A DNA stretch of 64,000 nt from NCBI RefSeq assembly GCF_009727055.1, contig NC_052349.1:40769501-40833500 (forward strand), written 5' to 3'. Made by a program: the position numbers and the translations under genes. This document shows positions 33,500 to 45,160 of this stretch, in pieces (the stretch's first letter is position 1; the number at the start of each line of letters is the position of its first letter). Below the pieces are notes generated by a model that saw nothing but the letters and a program-made list of their open reading frames with translations, was not told where the DNA came from and made no database searches. The stretch comes from Benincasa hispida. Its lineage: Eukaryota > Streptophyta > Magnoliopsida > Cucurbitales > Cucurbitaceae.

Positions 33500-35340
33500 T
33501 GTTAGGTTTTATGTCTTAAAAACTCGCAGTTTGTAAAATGATAAACATTTTATATTATCAATATACTTGTTATTGATCTCATAAATTGTATGAAAGTCTA
33601 AATCCAATAAACTAAGACCCATGACTATTGTATGAGTACTTGAACTTTATGTGGAGACATAAGAGTGGATCGGGTTCGAATAAATAGTCAAAATGATCTA
33701 TGGTACATGAATGAGGTTGGGTACCTTATTCTGGTAACACCATTGGATGGGGTCTACTTTGTAGTTGTTATGAAGAGTTGTAAAGTGCTACATACGATGT
33801 GGTCCTCATTCGTACATGTTATGACATGAGGAGTGGGGGTGTCCTATGTAATAAGTTTGCACAAGATCAGGACCAAGAAATAAGTCACTCTTACTTTATA
33901 ATGCTATTTACTGTTTAAGACTGACTATTTAACCTAGATGACCTAGGTAACTCGATCTTAATCCTGAGCTAACTATGAACTTCTGTTTATTCAGGATTGC
34001 CCTAGATTTACATAGTTGATGGTTGGCTCAACAGCGCTGGCTCAATAAGACTTCCATTTCAGGGGTAAGACCGGATAGATAGCTGGGGACATAAGAAGTA
34101 AGACGGAGTTCACACCTACTCGATTTAGGGATAGGAGAAAGGTTGTTCTCTCAAGTACTGAATCTAGATTTTGAACAAAGGGGCCCACCCTCTCACTAGG
34201 CTGAGAGAGTTTGGTTTGGTGATTGGATCACAATCCAATTGTTCATTAGAGGATCAGTAAGGACTTGAGGAATAAGATGTAATCTCGAGGGTAAAACAGA
34301 TATTTGACCCAATCGTTATTACGAACAACCTGTGAAGGATCGACTTGCTGATTATGGTTAAATCATGTGGACATAATATTTTTACAATGACGGGAGTGCA
34401 ACTATGGACTTTAGTGGAGTGACCAATTAGTTAACGAATGGAGATTAATTTGGTTTAATGAGTTTAGCCTATTAGTCTCAGATCGTTAGAGCCATGATCT
34501 GTAGGTCCGTGAGGTCCCCCTACTAGCTTGTAACGGACTAGCTCTAGAATAGCGTGATAAATTAATTTGAAACGTTCAAATTAGAATTAAGGCAATTATT
34601 AATTATATGAGATATAATTATGTTTAATTTTAGAATTAAACAGAATAGGAGAATTTATATATTTAAATATGATTTAAATATATAAAGATGGATATGTGTT
34701 AAAATTAATTTAATATTTGATATTAAATTAATTAAGTTTTATTTAATAATTAATTTATGAAATTAATTAATTTTTCATTTTTAAAATCAAAATTTGATTT
34801 TTAGATAAAATTGAAAAAGGAAAAGAAAACAAAAACACAAAATGAAAAAATGGATTTTTCCATTATCCATCACCTAACTAGCTCACACATATTGCAATGT
34901 CTTGCCTTTGTCTTCTCCAAGCATGAGTTGTAACTCATGCAGCTCTTCTATTTGCATGTTGATCTGCAATATAATGAAGAGATTGGAGTGAAAATCGGGC
35001 ATGATATCTACAGAATTTTGAGAGAAAATTCAGTTTGAAGAATGGTTCTTAAACAAGATAGCTGCAGTGAGCTTTTCTCCTTCATCCCTCTATTCAAGCT
35101 TGTTTTGAGTCCCACAACTCAATCTAGAGTACCAAGAGAATAGTGGAGGAGATCTTGAGGTGGTCTACAACAAGATATGGAGAAGATAGCAGTTGGAGAT
35201 TGAGCTTTGAAGAAGTTCTACAAGAGGTATATCTTGAAACTCATTTTTCCGCAAAAGCATGATTTATATTTTGCCAAAATTAGTGAATTTGAATGCTTAG
35301 ATGATCCTTGTGCTTCCACTGTTATTGATACAATCCCACA
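33500..35340 (+). repeat. 3' LTR of element C
   Basis: TGTTAGGTTTTATGTCTTAAAA... to ...GATACAATCCCACA, 1841 bp, uninterrupted. It matches the 5' LTR pieces 21883-22107 and 23773-25178. Confidence 0.88.
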
Positions 35341-36549
35341 GAGGAGACCATCTACATGGCTCAACCAGAGGGGTTTGTAGTTCTAGATCAAGAACAAAGA
35401 GTTTGCAAGCTTAATAGGTCCATTTATGGGCTAAAACAAGTGTCTAGATCATGAAACATTAAGTTTGACAATGCGGTCAAATCGTTTGGATTTGATCAAA
35501 ACGTTGATGAGCCTTGTGTTTACAAGAAGATCATCAATAGCTCAGTAGCTTTCCTGGTACTGTATGTGGATGATAATCCTACTCATTGGGAATGATGTAG
35601 GGTTTCTAACTGACATTAAAAAGTGGCTAGATGCCCAGTTCCAAATGAAAGATTTGGGTGAGGCGTAGTATGTTCTAGGGATCCAGATCATTTGGGATCG
35701 TAAGAACAAGAGGTTAGCCTTATCTCAGGCATCGTACATGGATCAAATGTTGATTATGTATAGAATACAGGATTCCAAAAGGGGTTTGTTACCCTTCAAG
35801 CATGGAATCATTTTGTCTAAGGATCAATGTCCTAAGAAACCTCAAGAGGTTTAAGAGATGAGACGGATTCTCTATGCTTTAGCTGTTGGAAGCTTAATGT
35901 ATGCAATATTCTGTACCAGACCCGATATTTGCTATGTAATTGGGATTGTCAATCATTATCAGTCCAATCCAGGATTTGATCACTGGACGATGATCAAGGC
36001 AATCCTCAAATATCTTCAGAGAACGAGGAACTACATGCTCGTGTATAGAGATAAGGATCTGATCCTTACAGGATACACAGACCCTGACTTTCAAACTGAT
36101 AGAGATTCTCATAAATCGACATTGGGGTCAGTGTTCATTTTGAATGGAGGGTTGTAATGTGGCGAAGCATCAAACAAGGATGTATCGCAGACTCCACTAT
36201 GGAAGCCGAATATGTAGCCACTTGTGAAGTAGCTAAGGAGGCTCTTTGGCAGAGGAAATTCCTTAGAGATTTGGAAGTTTTTCCAAATATGGATTTGTCG
36301 ATCACTCTTTATTGTGATAACAGTGGACTTGTGCCAAATTTGAAGGAACCTCGGAGTCATCACTGAGGCAAGCATATAGAACAGAAATACCACTTGATTA
36401 GGGAGATTGTGCATTGCGGTGATATGATAGTCACAAAGATCGCATCGGAGCACAACGTTACTTATCCATTTAGAAAGGCTCTCACGGCTAAAGCGTTCGA
36501 GGGTCACCTGAAGAGTCTGGGTCTGCAAGACATGCGGCATCTTGTCTAG
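35341..36549 (+). pseudogene. Copia element F: RT-RNase H remnant
   Basis: It starts mid-RT at ETIYMAQPEGFVV, directly after the LTR end of element C. SIYGLKQVSRS follows, then a stop at W (TGA). The catalytic YVDD at about 35560 is followed at once by one extra A, which shifts the frame (YVDDN instead of YVDDIL). RPDICYVIGIV, LTGYTDPDFQTDRDS, TMEAEYVATCEVAKEALW and LYCDNSGLV follow, to the stop near 36547. At least three other stops are present. It is the same family as element B. Confidence 0.8.
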
Positions 36550-36748
36550 GGCAAGTGGGAGATGATACTAGGGTATAGAGTATGCTCTAGTTTATTGTAT
36601 ATTTTACTTTTAATTTTTCCATATATTGTACATTAGTCTTCCGAGGCATTAAGACAAGTGGGAGATTGTTGGGATTGGTGTCTTAATTCTTCCAGAGTCT
36701 TGTAGTTTGTAATATGTACACATTTTTATGAAAGGACAAGTGGGAGAT
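36550..36748 (+). other. Copia F spacer, with the PPT and LTR start duplicated
   Basis: GGCAAGTGGGAGATGATACTAGGG follows pol. GACAAGTGGGAGAT then TGTTGGGATTGGTGTC begins an LTR at 36667. After 82 bp the same PPT and LTR start occur again (36735 and 36749). Only the second continues as a full LTR, so the PPT and first ~68 bp of the LTR are tandemly duplicated. Confidence 0.75.
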
Positions 36749-38833
36749 TGTTGGGATTGATGTCTTAATTCTCCCAGAGTCTCGTAGTTTGTAATATGTA
36801 CACTTTTTTATGAATAAAATAAGAGTTATTTATTTGGACTTTACTCATATCCAATAAACAAAGCTCCATGGTTATTGTATGTAAACTTAAGCATGTATAT
36901 GAGATATACAAGTGGATCATGCCTTAAGTGATAACTTTAAAAGGTTTGTAGTATAAGGATAAAGAAGGGATACCTGATCCTCGTGACACTACGGATATGA
37001 CCCGCTTTGTAGAGGTTTGTAAGTGTTGTGAACTACTATAGATGGTAGATCCTGACCATTCATATGGAAACATGCGAGCGGAGGTATCCTATACAAAGAG
37101 TTTGTATAAGATCGGGCCACAAGATGACTAGCCACCTTATATAACGTCATTGATACTTGAGATTTACATCTCACCTAAACGACCATAGGTGACATGACCT
37201 CAATCCTAAGTGTTTTAGGAACTCCTACCTTTGAGGGTGATCCTTTGATTAGTATGGGTGAGAGTGGCCAGATTGTCAACTCAACATGCCTACTTTTTTT
37301 GGGATTTTTCTGATTTGGGAGCTGGGAACTCAGTTACACAAGATGGAATTCACTCCTTCCCTGAAGCAGGGGTAAGTAGATAGATTATTCCCTTAAAGGT
37401 TGATTTCGGGTCTTGAACATAGTGGCCACAGCTTCTCTTTGGAAGAGATGACTTAATCATAGTAGAACTATGACTTATGTTCATTAGAGGGATCATTGGT
37501 ACTTAAGGAGTTAGGTGTAACTATAGGGGCATAATGGTTATTGGCTCAGTTGTACTTACGAGCGATCTGTGAAGGGTTATCGCACTGTTGATTGGTTGAT
37601 ATGGACACAAAATATATCTGTAGTAAGAAGAGTGCAGTTGTCGATCTTTAGTGGAGTGCCTATCAATTAATGAATGGTGGATCTCGTGACTAAAGAGTTC
37701 AATCAGTTATTCACGCACCGTTGGACCTTCAAGCTACAGGTTCATAAGGTCCCTTGGTAGCTCAAGGATTCAAGTTGAAGAATTAGTTTCTTGGTGTTGA
37801 TTTGAAATGCTCAAATTGACAAGAGAGAAATTTTGAATTATATATGATATGATCAGTGTGATGTATGAGATACATCAAGTGGAGATTAATGTAAATGAGA
37901 TTTATATGAGTCTTGAAATAGAAAAAGAACTATGATTTATATATTTCATGAGATGAAATATTAAAATTATAGGTTATAAATATAATATGGTAAGTTGGTT
38001 ATCATATATATTTATAATAATATTAATTATTGGATAATTATATTTTTTTTTCTCTAATAACCAATTGAGTGGGAGGTTATTAGTGGTTTAATGGTAACCG
38101 TGAGATAAAAGGAAAAATGTTTTCCTAAATTGTTTAGTTTTTTTTAGTTTCCATTCTCGGAAAGAAAACTTACGGATCGCTATCAAGTGAATTATATTCA
38201 CTAAACGATAGCTGAAGAGAGACTAAACGGTCGTGGAGTGACACTACACGATAGTTCACTCAGCTGGCCATTAGCTAAACGATCGCGGAGCATTTGCTAT
38301 ACGATCGCAGAGCTTTTTCTAAACGATAGGGTATGGTTTATATGATAGACTTTTGTCATCTCCCACATGCTCATTCGTTTACATGATTGTTATTCCTCTG
38401 GTCTCTTCCTCTAACCAAGTCCACACAAAGCCCACACTTCTGGATTCTCACACCAAGAATACCAAGGTAGCCATTGTGGTGGTGTCTTACTCAATCCGAC
38501 TGAGTCGAGGTTTTGGAGGTCATTAGTTGTGTTCGTGGTGTTTGTATGGTGGTTGCTGATTGATCGTATTGTGTTGCGATCGCTATGTTCGAGTATTCTT
38601 ATGTCGCAGTCTTGGAGATTAAACGAGCATTCGTGATCGAGGGAGTTTGAAGATGAGTCTTCAAAGGTATGTATAATCTTTCCCTTGATCTTATTGTAAA
38701 GCATGTTGTAATTTCGTTTTGTGCATGACCGGTTAGTTCTGTTTCTTGACTGTAATTGTGTATGTTCAAATACAAATGGAATTTGGAATGATCATTCCGC
38801 TACTCATGAAAATTCTCATGTCTGATTTCCTTC
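36749..38833 (+). repeat. 3' LTR of element F
   Basis: TGTTGGGATTGATGTC... to ...CATGTCTGATTTCCTTC. It is collinear with the solo LTR 1499-3921 apart from that copy's internal duplication. 38196-38390 holds the CTAAACGATCG-type cluster. The exact end is uncertain by a few bases. Confidence 0.8.
38196..38390. repeat. CGATCG-motif cluster in the element F LTR
   Basis: CTAAACGATAG, CTAAACGGTCGTGG, CTACACGATAG, CTAAACGATCGCGG, CTATACGATCGC and similar. It occupies the same LTR position as 3276-3475. Confidence 0.6.
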
Positions 38834-39219
38834 TCTTCAGGCCTTCCATAATTGTTTTCAACAGCTCATGATTTCTTTGTTGGCCTTGTTTCAAATTTTT
38901 TTGCTCTTCTTCTACTCTTTGTTGGTCTTTTCTTAGTTATTCTATTTATTCCATTATGTTTTTTGCAGACAGAATTTTCCTCTTTCTTCTTTAATTTCTT
39001 TATTTTTTTCCTTGTTCCCTTTCTCTTTCATTTTTCTTCTCCTTTAGATATACGAAATATTTGAAAGTGGTTGGTTGAGATTCTTTTTCTGTTGACGCAG
39101 TGGAAGAACATAAAACTACAAGTAAACATATGTTAAATTATTAGAGAAAAAAATACTAGCACCATTGTGATTGGCTCTATAAGTGATAGACTACTATCTC
39201 TGTCTATCAGACAAGTGAT
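38834..39219 (-). pseudogene. Possible 3' exon of the DUF1985-type gene (charged helix)
   Basis: On the minus strand 38936-38834 reads LRKDQQRVEEEQKNLKQGQQ, then RNHELLKTIMEGLK, a highly charged segment that looks like a coiled coil. It lies on the same strand and just downstream of the DUF1985 pseudogene (41174-41796), with the solo LTR 39225-41142 between. DUF1985 proteins often have such a helix after the domain. The rest of the stretch is T-rich with stops. That it belongs to the gene is inference. The hydrophobic plus-strand ORF 38852-39064 is the shadow of this A/G-rich strand. Confidence 0.3.
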
Positions 39220-39224
39220 AGATG

Positions 39225-41142
39225 GGTTGGGTTGTATGTCCTAAAACTCACAGTTTGTAATGTTAAACATATTCTATTATCAATAAAGATATTATTTACG
39301 TTTATTCAATAAAACTGTTATTGAATATGTGAATTGCACTTGTAAAGACCAAATCCAATAAACTAAAGATCTATGGCTATTATTTGAATACATGAATTTT
39401 ATGTGGAGACATAAGAGTGGATCAAGTTCAGTAAATAGCCAAAACGGTCTATAGTATATGAATAAGGCTGGGTACCTTATTCTGGTAATACTATCGGATG
39501 AATTAAGTCACTCTTACTTTATAACGTTGTTTACTATTTAAGACTGACTATTTTCAAAGTGATCCTAGGTAACTTGACCTTAATTCTAAGCTAACTATGA
39601 ACTTCTATTTATTCGGAATTATCCTTAGATTTGCATGGGTAAGGGTTGGCTCAACAGTGTCGGCTCAATAAGCCTCCCATTTTAGGGGTAAGATCGGGTA
39701 GATAGCTGGGGACATAGAGTGCAAGACAGAATTCACTCCTATCTACTTTTAGGGATAGTAGAGAGGTTGTTCCTTTAGGTGTTGACTCCAGATATTGAAC
39801 AAGGGCCCCACCCTCTCATTGGCCTGAGAGAGACTCAATTTAATGATTGGATCACAAACCAATTATTCATTAGAGGATTGGTGGGACTTAAGGAGCAAGA
39901 TGTAATCTCGGGGGTAAAACAGTTTTTTACCCAGTCGTTATTTCGAACAACCTGTGAAGGGTTAACTTACTAATCATGGCTATATCGAGTGAACATGATA
40001 TATCTACAGTGAGGGGAGTGCAACTACTGAGCTTTAGTGGAGTGACCTGGTAGTTAATGAATGGTGGTTAATTAGGTTAAAGAATTTAGCCGGTTAATCG
40101 TGGATTGTTGGAGCCCATGATCTGTAGGTCCATGAGGTCCCCCTGCTAGCTCATATCAGACTAAACCATAGAATAGTGTGACGAACGAATTTGAAGTGTT
40201 TAAATTCGATTTTTTGAGGAAAGCGTTAAATATATATGATATATTTAACCTAATGTTTAATTGTGAATTAAACATAAAGAAGAGAGGAAATAAGAGATAT
40301 TTAAATAGGATTTAAATATCGAGATTATGAATAGGGATTCATATAAATTTGGATAAGTGTTGGATTTTAAATTAAATTATTTATTTATTTAATATTAATT
40401 TAATTTTTAAAATTGATTATTAGAGTTAATTTTGAAATTAAATGAATTTGGTCAAAATTGCATTATAAGTCAATTTGGTGACTACATCAAAAATGCAATA
40501 GAAGTCAAATTGTTGACTTTTGATTTTTGAAAGTCAAAAAGTCAAATTGTTGACTTTTGATTTTTGAAAGTCAAAAAGTCAAATTTGTTGACTTTGGACT
40601 TTGAGAGTCGAACTTTGACCAAGTTAGTGGAAAGATCCAACATTTGTGAGTGGGAAATGTCAACTTTTGCATGGCTAAGTATTGTCTTCATTTGAAGACA
40701 CTTGTCCTACTAAATCCCACATTTTGAGTCAGTGGAATTTTGAGTGTCAAATTCTCATCAAACTCAAAGTTGCATGTTTTCATGTAATGGTCTTTAAAAG
40801 GAGTGTTTAATGCTTTTGAAGACTTCTTGGCCATAGTGGGTTTAGATGAGATTATGTGATAATCTCACCTCTTTTTTTCTCAAAGCTTTAGTTTTTTCGT
40901 CTCAACGGATCTCATCATCCCGTTCTAAGGCTAGAGAATAGTTGGGAAGACTCTCGTGGTGGTCTACAAATTGTTCATGAGGAGATTGGAGTTCATTTGG
41001 AGAAGATTTTCAAAAACTACAAAGGTTGTATTTTTTTTCCCCTTTTACTTGTTTGATTCCTTGCACGTTTATCTTTATAATTAATCTAATTAGAGTACTT
41101 TAGATCCGTTTTTTTTCCGTTGTGCATGTGTTCGTTCCATCA
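39225..41142 (+). mobile_element. Solo copia LTR with perfect target duplication
   Basis: It starts GGTTGGGTTGTATGTCC (from TGTTGGGTTTTATGTCC) and ends CGTTCCATCA. AGATG occurs at 39220-39224 and 41143-41147. The flanks are CTATCAGACAAGTGATAG and CCTATCACTTGT, so it inserted in a TGATAG-type repeat, probably in an intron. No coding region. 1918 bp. Confidence 0.85.
40494..40625. promoter_or_regulatory. Tandem TTGAC/GTCAA array in the solo LTR
   Basis: A unit of about 42 bp, GTCAAATTGTTGACTTTTGATTTTTGAAAGTCAAAAA, occurs about two and a half times, followed by TTGACTTTGGACTTTGAGAGTCGAACTTTGACC. Each unit carries inverted W-box cores. A role as a WRKY-type enhancer is inference. Confidence 0.5.
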
Positions 41143-41173
41143 AGATGCCTATCACTTGTTATCAATTTGTCTA

Positions 41174-41796
41174 TCAATGTTTCTTGTGCAAATAAAAAAT
41201 TGAAAATAAATGTTTGATTATACTTACATCATTTCTTTCAAAGATGTTCTCTTGAAGAATCTTCCATTCATCTAGCTCCAAGCACTCCCATCTAATAATT
41301 CTTGGACCTTCCTTTCCAATTCTTCTTCCAAATCCTACATCTAGATTTGAAAGATTTGAAATAGTTTCCAAAACCCAATAAACCAATGCGATTGGGAATC
41401 CTTGAAGTTACATTGAATCCTTCGGATTAGAAGATGCTTTTTTGAAAAACTGATAAGTGAGATTATATGACAATCTACCCCAAGGAAATTCGTTTAAGGC
41501 CTTATTCCATGAGATCTAGAAGCACTTCCGCAACATTCTCTCTCTCTTCCCTATCGCTCTTTTTTTTTTTTTTTTTTTGACTTCTTTCAAAGGGGAATGC
41601 AGGCCATTAGCATGAAGAACAAACATCTCCTTTGCCATAGTTGCCCGCCAGAACTTTGTTGTCCACTATGTCAAGATATTCCCAATTTATAAAGTTGTGT
41701 GGTTGTTTGGAGATTAGAAAACTCTCCAAGATGTAGAGATTGACCAATTTAATCGCCATTGTGTCATTTTCAGAATTTTGTAATGATTTGAAGGTT
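41174..41796 (-). pseudogene. DUF1985-type protein, second half
   Basis: Reading leftward: MAIKLVNLYILESFLISKQP, then INWEYLDIVDN (41607-41790), then NEFPWGRLSYNLTYQFFKKA (about 41440-41510), a stop, and GFPIALVYWVLETISNLSNL with PRIIRWECLELDEWKILQEN down to about 41190. The order K-L..LY..E..L, then D.VDN, then FPWGRLSY, then YALxGFPxAL-like, is that of the plant DUF1985 domain, common in MULE- and Ulp1-associated plant proteins. Frame changes separate the blocks, and a poly-A(-)/poly-T tract near 41560-41580 lies between two of them. The first half is at 46906-47231, beyond a 5-kb insertion. The molecular function of DUF1985 is not established. Confidence 0.6.
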
Positions 41797-41907
41797 CTTT
41801 CTGAAGGGATCGAATCCCCAGCAGAAACGATTGAATACTTATTGCTTTGATTTTTTTTAGAATTCACAGCACATAAAAGTACAAAAAAACATTCACATTG
41901 TTGTAGC

Positions 41908-44900
41908 TATTGGGATTTATGTCATAAATCTCTAGTCTGTAAATTGTAAACAAATTATTTAATTAATGAAGAGTTATTTTCTAATAAATAAAGTGTTATT
42001 TATTATTTGCATAACTCAAATATAACAAGCTAAGATCCAAGGTTATTTAATGTAACTTGAACAGTATATGGTTGACATACAAGTGGATTGAGTTCAAGTA
42101 ATATCCTAAAATGTTTATAGTATATGGATAAGGTTGGGTGCCTTATTCTGGTAGCACTATGGATATGGCCCATTTTATAAGGGTTACAAATGTTCTAAGT
42201 GTTACAAATGATTTGATCCAAATCATTCATGTGGAGACATATGAGTGAGGGTATCTCATCCTAGTAACACAATTGGATGCGGCCCACTCTGTAGTTGTTA
42301 CAAGAAGTTGTAAGGTGCTACAAACGATGTGATCCACAAATCGTTCATGTTGAGACATGAGAGTGGGGGCATCCTATGCAATGAGTTTGCATATAGACTG
42401 GACCAAAAAATAGTCACTTTTCTTTATAACAACTATTTACTGTTAAAACTGACTATTTCATTTATTATATAACCTAGGTTAACTCGATCTTAATCTTAAG
42501 CTAGCTATAAACTCCTGTTTGTTCGAGATTATCCTTTGATCTGCAAACGATGAGAGTAGTCCAACAGCACTACTCAATAAGCTTGCCATTTTGAGGATAA
42601 GACAGGATGAATAGCTGGGGACATAGCCTTGCAAAATGGAATTCACTCCTACCCTATTTAGGGTTAACATATAGGTTGTTCTCTTAAGTACTGACTTCAA
42701 GTCTTGAACATTCACCCCGCCTTCTCATGATAGAGAAAGGATTTGATTCATAAAGATTATGAATCATAATTTTTCATTAGAGGATCAGTAGGAACATAAG
42801 GAACAAGATGTATTCACAGGGGTAAAACGATAATTTTGACCTAGCTGTGATTACGAACAACCTGTGAAGGATCGACTTACTGATTATGGTTATTAAGTGG
42901 ACATAATATATCTACAGTGAGGGGAGTTCAACTATGGGCTATAGTGGAGTGTCCCATTAGTTAACGAATGGGATTTATATTGGACTAATGAGTTTAGCCG
43001 ATTAATTTCAAATCGTTGGAGCCTAGGATCTGTAGGTCCGCAAGGTTCCCCTACTAGCTCATAAATGGATAAGCTTGAGAAATTAATTTGAAACGTTCAA
43101 ATTAAACGGAACAACAGAATATATATTTAAATATGATTTAAATATATGAATATGATTATTGTGCAAAAAATTAATTTAATATTTGATATTAAATTAATTA
43201 ATATTTGAAATTAATTTATGAAATTAATTTAAGAAAATCAATTTTCAATAAAATGGTTTTAAAATCATTTTATGTTTTAAAAAAGGAAAATGAAAATTCG
43301 GTTTATGCATGTTGCACAAAATGGAGATTGAATTTTTTCCATTACCTTCATCTTCATGCTCACACAAAGGCCATTATCTTCTCGTCATTGATTCTCCAAG
43401 CATGAGCTGCAAGCCATGCACTCCACTTCTTTGCATGTTCATCTACAATATAATTAGATTGGAGTCATTTGAGAATAAGGAATGCATAATTTTTTAGAGA
43501 AAAATTACTGTGAAAAGAAACGGTTCTTCTTATCGGCTACTGTGAGTTCTTCTTGGTTCATCTCTTCAAGCTATTTTTGAGTCCCATAACTCTGCCTAAA
43601 GCTCTAAGAGGATAGTAGGGAAGGTTTTGAGATGGTTCACGGTGATATCAAGAGAAGACTATTGTTGTACACTCATTTTCTTAGAGAATTCTTCAAAGGT
43701 ATGATCTTAAAACCCACTTTTTTAGAAAAGTTTGCTTTAGTTTCTGCCAAAATTAGTGAATTTGAATGTTTATGGATCCTTGATACTTTCGCTGCATGTT
43801 ATTTAACTCTTTTAGCTCCAATGGTACTTGAATAATTAATTAAATTATCCAACATCCATTAACTGTCGGTCACTCTACAAAAGACTGACAGTTGCATTCT
43901 TCGCACTACAGATATATATCTGTGTCCATTGGATATAAACAGTCAACAATGCAATGACCTTTCACAAATTGCTCGTAACCTGTAGTTACATCAACTCCTT
44001 AAGTACCACTAATCCCTCTAATGAACAATAAGTCATAGTCCAACTATGACCAAACCTCTCTCGAGCCAAGAGAGAGTGTGGCGCCACATTATTCAAGTCT
44101 CAGAATCAGTCTTTAAGGGAGAAACCTATCTACTTACCTCGACATTAGAGAAAGAGTGAATTTCTTTTTATGTACCTGTGTTTCCAGCTCTCCAATCAAA
44201 AAAATCTCCAAAATAGTAGGCATATTGAGTCGGTGAACTGGCTACTCTCACCCATGCAAATCAAATGATCGCTTTCATAGACAGGAGTTCATAACTCACT
44301 CAGGATTCAGGTCATGTCACCTATGGTCATCCTGGTGAAATGTAAGTCTCTACTATTAGTGGTGTTACATAATAAGACTATTCATTTTGTAGTCTAGTCT
44401 TATACAAACCCTTTTGTATAGAACACTCCTGCTCACATATCTCTACATGAATGATCAGGATCAAATAATTTGTAGAACTTTACAACAATTTTAACATCTA
44501 CAAAGTGGGTTATATTCGTAGTGTCACAAGGATAAAGTACCCAGCCTTATCCATCTATTATAGACCATTCAAGTTATCGCTTAAATACAATCCACCTATA
44601 TGTCTCTACATATGTGTTTAAGCTACAGAAGATGACCTTACTTTGTTTCTTGGTTTTGTGGGTTAATGCTACTAATGTCGAATAAAATACCATAGATTTT
44701 ATTAAATAAATAAACTATTTTTACAACACAACTTCAAACTATAGGACCCACGAGATTTAGGGCATCAACCCCAACACACTTAACGATATACTTCTCTCTC
44801 AAAGGATTCTCAAGTTCTACAAAAACTACAGAAAAATTCTCACTCTATATTTTTCCCAATATTCTATCTCTTTCAAATTAAACCACTCCCACAAGTGAGG

Positions 44901-45160
44901 TTCTTGCAAGAGGATAGTTGTGAAGGTATTTTGGAGGTGTCTAGTACAAATTGCAATATTTTGTTAGTGATTCGAAGGCTTGGAGAAGATTTAGAAGAAC
45001 ATGTCTTCAAAGTTATTTGTTCTTCTCTCCTTAATTTAATACTAAAACTATTTTACATGGCATGAAATGCATGTTAATTTTAATTCTATATTTATTTTCA
45101 TTTTCCAAAATCAATAACAAAAGGGATTTTACGCTTTCATTCTGGAATTCAATCCCTTCA
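41908..45160 (+). mobile_element. Nested LTR block (H) with GTAGC target duplication
   Basis: It starts TATTGGGATTTATGTC and ends GGAATTCAATCCCTTCA, bounded by GTAGC at 41903-41907 and 45161-45165. 41908-43820 is a complete C-like LTR (GAATGTTTATGGATCCTTGATAC near its end). 43834-44776 is an inverted E-family LTR, truncated. 44777-45160 is the end of a plus-strand LTR. The first and last pieces do not clearly come from the same LTR family, so the block may be a recombined element. There is no coding region. Confidence 0.6.
43834..44776 (-). repeat. Inverted, truncated LTR of copia family E
   Basis: On the minus strand it starts TGTTGGGGTTGATGCCCTAAA at 44776 and follows the LTR at 20940-21882 (CCTGATCATTCATGT, AATGGACACAGATATA) to about 43834. 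The 3' part of the LTR is missing. Confidence 0.75.

Larger units (their letters stand above)
21883..35340 (+). mobile_element. Ty1/copia element C, both LTRs present, with two nested solo LTRs
   Basis: Its parts are: 5' LTR 21883-25178 (its first ~215 bp lost; a 1.67-kb gypsy solo LTR nested inside); PBS 25181-25192; leader 25193-28091; gag-PR-INT 28092-29780; a nested solo LTR 29813-32287; RT-RNase H 32293-33340; PPT and 3' LTR 33500-35340. After removing the nested insertions, coding order and LTRs are collinear. Multiple stops, a gag deletion and an RT deletion make it non-autonomous. The 3' LTR end abuts RT sequence of element F, so C probably inserted into F. Confidence 0.8.

Noticed and set aside
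38852..39064. Hydrophobic plus-strand ORF that looks like a membrane protein
   Set aside because: T-rich shadow of a charged, A/G-rich minus-strand segment; no homology recognised.
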